Of a DNA stretch of 64,000 nt, positions 58,784 through 64,000 are shown one piece after another. Numbering within the stretch: the stretch's first letter is position 1; every line of letters starts with the position of its first letter. This DNA comes from Paraphysoderma sedebokerense (Eukaryota > Blastocladiomycota > Physodermatomycetes > Physodermatales > Physodermataceae). Location: positions 434,001 to 498,000 of the forward strand of contig JAHLJZ010000006.1 in the NCBI GenBank assembly GCA_025602915.1, read 5' to 3'. The translations under genes were made by a program, and so were the position numbers. Under the pieces are notes generated by a model. The model worked only from the letters and a program-made list of their open reading frames with translations, ran no database searches and was not told the DNA's origin.

Positions 58784-61700
58784 TTATCGCTGCAATTCAA
58801 GCAACCTTAACTCTCGCATCCCTGTGGCTGTCGTCCTTGGCGGCGGATTCGCAACCAACAACTTAATCACAGTACCACTCGCCGCAGTATTCATTCTTGG
58901 TGACTTGGACGACAATCTCATTTGCACTTTCCCCCGCAATTGTGTATGTAACTCTCGCTTGCTTTTCTCAATCTCCATCCTGCGTCCTTCACGAATCTGC
59001 TCTTCCGTAAAGTCACTCTTTGCCCTAGCCTTTTCCCATCGCGATATGCTCGCATCATTCTCTTTCTGTACAACATCAGATCGCTGCCTTAAAAGATCTC
59101 TCGTCTCGGAAAGGAACGATTCCACGGTGCTTTGAAAGACATTTCTACTGATATAAGCATATGCTGGAGAATCATCTATTGGGTATGTCAATGGTGACGA
59201 AGGTGAAGGCAAATCAATCGGAGTTAGGGCGGGACCGTCATTTGAATTAGTTGATTCCAAGAATTGCCGTTGAGCAACAAGTGTAACGGCATTTTCTGTT
59301 TGTGTGAACGTGGAGGACACTGTCAGCTTCGAATCTCGTGGAAGCAAAAATCGGGACCTTAATCGCATCAGGTTTTGTCTCGGTCATTTCGATCGATGCT
59401 TCCGGCGTCTACAAAGAGACAGAACGTTGCGGCGCTAAAATGTTACATAACATTCTCAAGTGTGTTGGAATTCATATTAAGCGACGAACCTGGCCTCTGC
59501 TGTTAACAGCATTTTTGATAAAATCCCCGACATCGTTTTCAACAGTTGCCGTTGAACAGCTTAAAGTTTTAGGACTTCGGTCTTCTTTATTTTTCGCCCC
59601 AGCTGCCGATTCGCAAACTTTCGTCTCTTCAATTGCGGTTTTCTGTCCATCCCCTACGCTTATTTTTTCCTCCGAATCCTGTAATAGTAAAGTCTTGTCT
59701 GCAGCTTGAAGCAACAACCCAGTGGGTATCAGTCCCTGCATATATTTTCTAGCCTTTCGCCTATCTGATGCATCTTGTTGCACGATTTTGAATTCTTCTC
59801 GCAATTTATACATTCTCGTTGAAATCGACTCAATTTTGGAATGTAAATTCAGTGTGCCGTATTTCCATTTCTGGCAAGACTGAGTTTTCTGCGGTGAAAA
59901 GCTGGACACGCTATCGACGACTGTTCCCAAAAACTCTGAAAATTTTGAATCCATGAAGAAAGACTGGACGCTAGTGTCAATATTGGAACTGAAGGAAGAT
60001 TCTGTCTTAATTTTGCCCCGTTCCGCGTCATTGAGATGTATCGAGTTACTTCCAAAAGGTCGCAGGGACATGTATTCAACATAGCTTGATTTGACTCTAA
60101 GTTTGACGACAGGTGAACGTATCAGAAGATGTTAAGCAAACGATCCATTGGTTTCATACATACCGGTTCAACATCTCTAGACTGAAGTGTCTTGAATGTT
60201 TTTGTAAGATCTCTAAGCCTACATTCACTTCATAATCCGCCATAGCGTTGATGGCCAGTTTGACCAGCGCACCGGTATCGCACAAGTCCTCTAATTTCAC
60301 ACGGTTAGTCTGGTGACTAGACAGGGACAGCAAGTATCATGAATTGCACCGAATCTTAGTAGTTTCATAACTATTGCGGTCACCTCATTTTGGTCCATTC
60401 TGCCTTCCGCTGGAACAGGATGTGTGGATTCATAAAGTTGACGGCGCAACTCCAGAAACCATAACAATCGACAAATGGATGTGACAGGCCCCTGTAAATG
60501 ACTGTTCACTCTTAACGTCGGTTGAGGCCAAATGGATCGAGAGGGCGAGAGTAGCGAGTTTGCAGAGAGAGGCGACTTCAAGGACGAATACCGCCTTCTC
60601 TGACGCTCGTTGATATGTTCGTAACTTGATTGTAAGAGATCATTCAATATCGTATGCCCCACGGATCCCGCAATGATGATGAACATTTCGAAGAGTGTAA
60701 ATAAATTTGACCGCGCTCTATTTTCTTGATGTGAATGAGATGCCGTACTCCTTGTCTGGAAAATACGTAGATGATTTGACGTATCAAGATCTACTATAGA
60801 TAGATTAAAGTCGTGATCCAATGTGAGGGGCAGATTGATGAGTTCTGTCTTCATTTGATCTATTATTGTGTCGAGGAGCTGACAATATATCAAAATGACG
60901 GAGGTTAGATGGGGCCGAAAGTGTGACAGGAAAGACAAGTTGGAACTTGCTTCAATTCGCAAATCATCAAAAACTCCATCATCGCCGTCCATCATACAAA
61001 CAATAAATTTCAAAATATTTAATTGCCTGTCCTGGAGAGATATGTGCGAAATTTTTCGAATAAGGGAAACCAATTGACTGTTGTCTTCGCGACAAGTGCC
61101 GTCCTTAAAAAAGGTGCCATTAAGGGCAACTGTGCCCCCAAAACACATTAACAGAAAAAGTTGCTTCATCATAAAATTAATTTTTCAGGAGACGGAGTTT
61201 GAAGAAGTTAAGAATTTGATTCCTACATTCATCCAATCCCCCCACTCCTCCAACCAATCCACCGCTTTTTGAACAAACCCCATCTGGAGAGTCCAAGCGA
61301 TGAGAGCTTCAGGCTTAAGTACGTCACCGTAAGAGTTTTTCAATTCGGTTGCTCTCTTATTTAAACCTTCGGAATTCAGATACACCAATAATGCCAAGTC
61401 AATTGGGCTTGGAATTCGTATTCGACTTTCACTCTGTTCAAAAGAGCGCGAGGCTGATGATGAATTCAAAGCAATCAATTCTTTCCAAAAATCTAACACC
61501 AGCTCCCGAACGTCATCTAAAGATCTGCGGGACTCGACAGCGGTAGACTCGGTTTCTGATGGTCCCATTGAGCAATTCGTAATCACACAAGGGTCGAGCC
61601 AATTCCAGGGATTGTTCGTTGAATTTAGGTACAGCTGTGTGAAGTTTAAATGCGGAAACCACTGAACAAAATTCTCAGTGTCATCAACCCCTACTAGATA

Positions 61701-64000
61701 GCGTATAAAGGATAATATAAAATCGAGATCATAGTGTTGGATTAGGCCAGAAAGCAGGCAGGGTAAAGCTGTAGCAGATTTATGTTGGATAATGTGTGAT
61801 TTGTATAATGCAGTTGCTTCTATCGAGAGTGCGTCAGGTCTGGACTCAAAACAAGTAATGTAATGAATATGAGCTTTCATAAGCTGTAATGTTGGTCGCG
61901 GGAAGAAATAAGTAAGTTTTTCAGGTCGCTAACATAACTAGCAAAGGAGCAATGAATACCTCATCATTGAACGTTTTCAAATAACCCTTTTCCACTCCTA
62001 TTGCTTCTACTTTCGTCATTACAGATTTTATTAGATCATTCCATTCTTTGCTTTTTCTAGTATTATTTGCCGAAAGCTGTCTATGAAAACGTGAATAGAG
62101 ATACATCCAGCCCAATTCCCATTTTATTCGCTCCTTAACTCCTTTCCTATTGGGGGTCCGTGAAAAGTTACTCTTAGGATATAACTCGGGCCGTAATTCG
62201 GTGAATCGGTTGAGCCAATCTCCTACATTTGAAACTAAATGAAAGGCGAAAACCAAGTTACGATCGTCGCAAAAAGTCCGCAGCAGTTTGAAAGTCATTA
62301 GAGGAAACAATGTCCCGAGTTTTGCTGGATCCGTGGTATACATAAATTGAATGCATATCTGGTCTAAGCATTCAGTAAAAGTGCATACGGAAGTGAGATT
62401 TGCGACATCGCGAAGATAAGTGTTGATGATGTTGACGAGCTCGAGATCTGCAGGCGAAGTATCGAAAGGAGACGTGAGGGCGAACGAAAGCTGCTGCGTG
62501 AGCAAGTATAAATCTGCACCAATCGAAATCGACTTAAGTAACTGAATATAAATGGCATTTAAAAGAATAAGGCAAACTTTTCTTCACATCACTGACATTG
62601 TCTGCGACGTCATTCTTCATTGGATGGACAAGTTCGTTTTCGTTGGTTGTGAAATGAAGCTCTGTGACAACGAACCCATCCGAGCAAAGCAGTTTCACTA
62701 AGCGATTGTCTGACTTATTCGACAAGGGTGTCGAACCAGAAGATTGTTTACCAACTCGGACAGCTACGCGAAAGATTTGCTGGTCAGCAGTGATGGAAGG
62801 AGTCAGGAGTCTTTCGAAGAAAGTTCCATGCTCTTTTTCGGCATGCCTCCGTACACAATCCAGTATCGGCAGTTGCCAAACTTGTGTAATCTTATCTTCT
62901 GGCGTGCTCGCAGCAGTGGATGAGCTAGAATGTACTGGCATAAACTGCATTAGTTGACCGCACCGAGTAATGAATAGTAACTGCCCGCGGGACGTGATTA
63001 ACGTAACGGAAGAGGAATACGAAGAACTATGAAGCGAGATGAAAGAGAACGAAGCGATATCGAGCGATGGGTCTATCGATTTTTCATGTAGACCGCACTT
63101 TTGTGCTAGAATCTGCATTTGTATCATTATTTTTTCAGGCAAAGGATAACAGAAAGGGCAAAAATGGATCTGCAAAGAAATACCTTGCCGACACGAACAG
63201 AATGAGCGTGAATTTTTGGCTCGAACTTAATCAACAGAAAAAGTGACTTGTGAACAAAAGAGTCGTTCAAAGCAATTCCTACAACTTTCCCGGTTAGATC
63301 TACGTTGAGCACACAAGATTTCTATATGTTGTGAAACAGATGGTGGTTATCTTGATAGATCATTATAAACGCTTAATGAGTAGGTACTGTAAATTCAAAC
63401 CTCAAATAATGGATGAAATCGCTCCGCAGTTTTCAAGATACCATCGCGATTGTAAATTTCTTCAAATTGAATATCATTCCACCCCATGTTGTCAAATGCC
63501 GGAGTCTCGCATATATCGTCCAGGAGACAATACCAGGACCGTTGATGGATGGTTGTGCTGATTGTCAAAAGCTCTCTCTCGGCTTCCATCGGTTCTGTAG
63601 CGGCTACGACTTTGGACAAAATTAATCCTTTGGAAGACTTTTTTAAATAGACAATAGTTATGGATTGACGCAGAAATGTTGCATCAATAACCGCATTCTC
63701 TGGAATGGTGGTCTTGATAGATCTCCATTCTCCAACATAGTCTTGCTCGGTCTCATTTCTTTTGTAAAAGTATGAGATGGCATTGTCGGAATGAATTGCT
63801 AGAATTCTTATTCCGTCATTGGATATATATAAGCTTTTCGGAAGGCCTAATTGTTAGTTAATGGTGTTATTAGAAATGGTCGACGCAGAAGGTGACTTGT
63901 CGATTTTGACACAGCGTTGGTACTGCATTGGTTGTACATACCATGCAAATCAGGCGAGGGTAACCTTTGACACGATTTCTGTGATAGGACAAAGAGTTTA
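58784..64000 (-). CDS. Very large unrecognised protein, 5' end beyond the window
   Basis: I cannot name the family. At least nine exons join in frame on the minus strand. From the N-terminal side: beta-rich segments suggesting a propeller (SLYISNDGIRILAIHSDNAI, YFYKRNETEQDYVGEWRSI, LITSRGQLLFITRCGQLMQF, LVKLLCSDGFVVTELHF); then a long helical solenoid (CLDQICIQFMYTTDPAKLGT, IKWELGWMYLYSRFHRQLSA, LPCLLSGLIQHYDLDFILSF, ALIAWTLQMGFVQKAVDWLE, SICRLLWFLELRRQLYESTH, GALVKLAINAMADYEVNVGL); then a coiled-coil C-terminus (STRMYKLREEFKIVQQDASD, QIREGRRMEIEKSKRELHTQ). The junctions at 60302-60370 and 60095-60165 keep the frame open, so this is one gene and not two. Propeller-then-solenoid architecture is typical of nucleoporins, coat proteins and some Mediator or tethering subunits. 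More than 1,500 residues are present. Confidence 0.6.

Noticed and set aside
58456-58800. 114-codon open frame between the WSC gene and the large gene
   Set aside because: No domain and overlaps the end of the large gene in another frame.
60071-60297. Splitting the large right-hand gene into two genes at about 60.1-60.3 kb
   Set aside because: In-phase splice sites (GAG|GTGACC to CACCAG, and CCG|GTATGT to CTTAG) carry the frame straight through both gaps.
1-64000. CRISPR array or bacterial defence operon
   Set aside because: No regularly spaced direct repeats; the genes are intron-bearing eukaryotic genes.

Overview
The window looks like nuclear DNA of a fungus, most likely a non-Dikarya (early-diverging) lineage, although I cannot fix the phylum. 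The genes are split by many short GT-AG introns (about 35-130 nt, often GTAAGT or GTATGT donors). Fungal-type genes are present: a RIM15 kinase with PAS and receiver domains, SLP1-type SUN protein, GID7, WSC-domain sensor, RTS1 and GPI2. Genes that most yeasts lack are also here, including a Twinkle-type mitochondrial helicase, an LSD1 demethylase and a TMEM41-type scramblase. Intergenic DNA is AT-rich. I saw no bacterial operons, CRISPR arrays or tRNA genes.

Layout. 0.3-10 kb: DRE2 (-), a Pirh2/RCHY1-like ubiquitin ligase (+), a PAB2-type RNA-binding protein (+) and a tectonin beta-propeller protein (+). 10-21 kb: TMEM41-like (-), SLP1-like SUN protein (+), NTF2 (-), a fused SPX-ACT-phosphoserine phosphatase (+) and a primase-less Twinkle helicase (-). 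21-34 kb: RIM15 (-), LSD1 (+) and ribosomal protein eL27 (-). 34-51 kb: an orphan gene (-), NHX1 (+), GPI2/PIG-C (-), mL44 (+), RTS1 (+), SF3A3 (-), eIF4A3 (+), COX20 (+), GID7 (+) and a second orphan (-). 51.1-56.9 kb: a 5.8-kb AT-rich stretch with no recognisable gene but with two inverted-repeat structures and a GC-rich island. 56.9-64 kb: a WSC-transmembrane-SH3 protein (-) and a very large unrecognised protein (-) that runs off the right edge.

The genes are ordinary scattered housekeeping and signalling genes, not a cluster. Seven neighbouring pairs are head-to-head. Three of the shared promoters (DRE2/RCHY1, RIM15/LSD1, SF3A3/eIF4A3) carry two to four copies of the palindrome CACGTG, and the GPI2/mL44 promoter and the eL27 upstream region carry one each. 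This points to a common bHLH-type regulator.

The strongest unusual observation is the SPX-ACT-phosphoserine phosphatase fusion at 17000-19402. A single 1215-nt exon links the end of the SPX domain to the catalytic DMDST motif, the exons sum exactly to 670 codons, and the SPX lysines that bind inositol pyrophosphate are conserved. This suggests serine synthesis gated by phosphate status. Other notable items are the helicase-only Twinkle, the tectonin protein ending in five Asp and five Cys, the WSC sensor with a cytosolic SH3 domain, and the gene desert with its hairpins.
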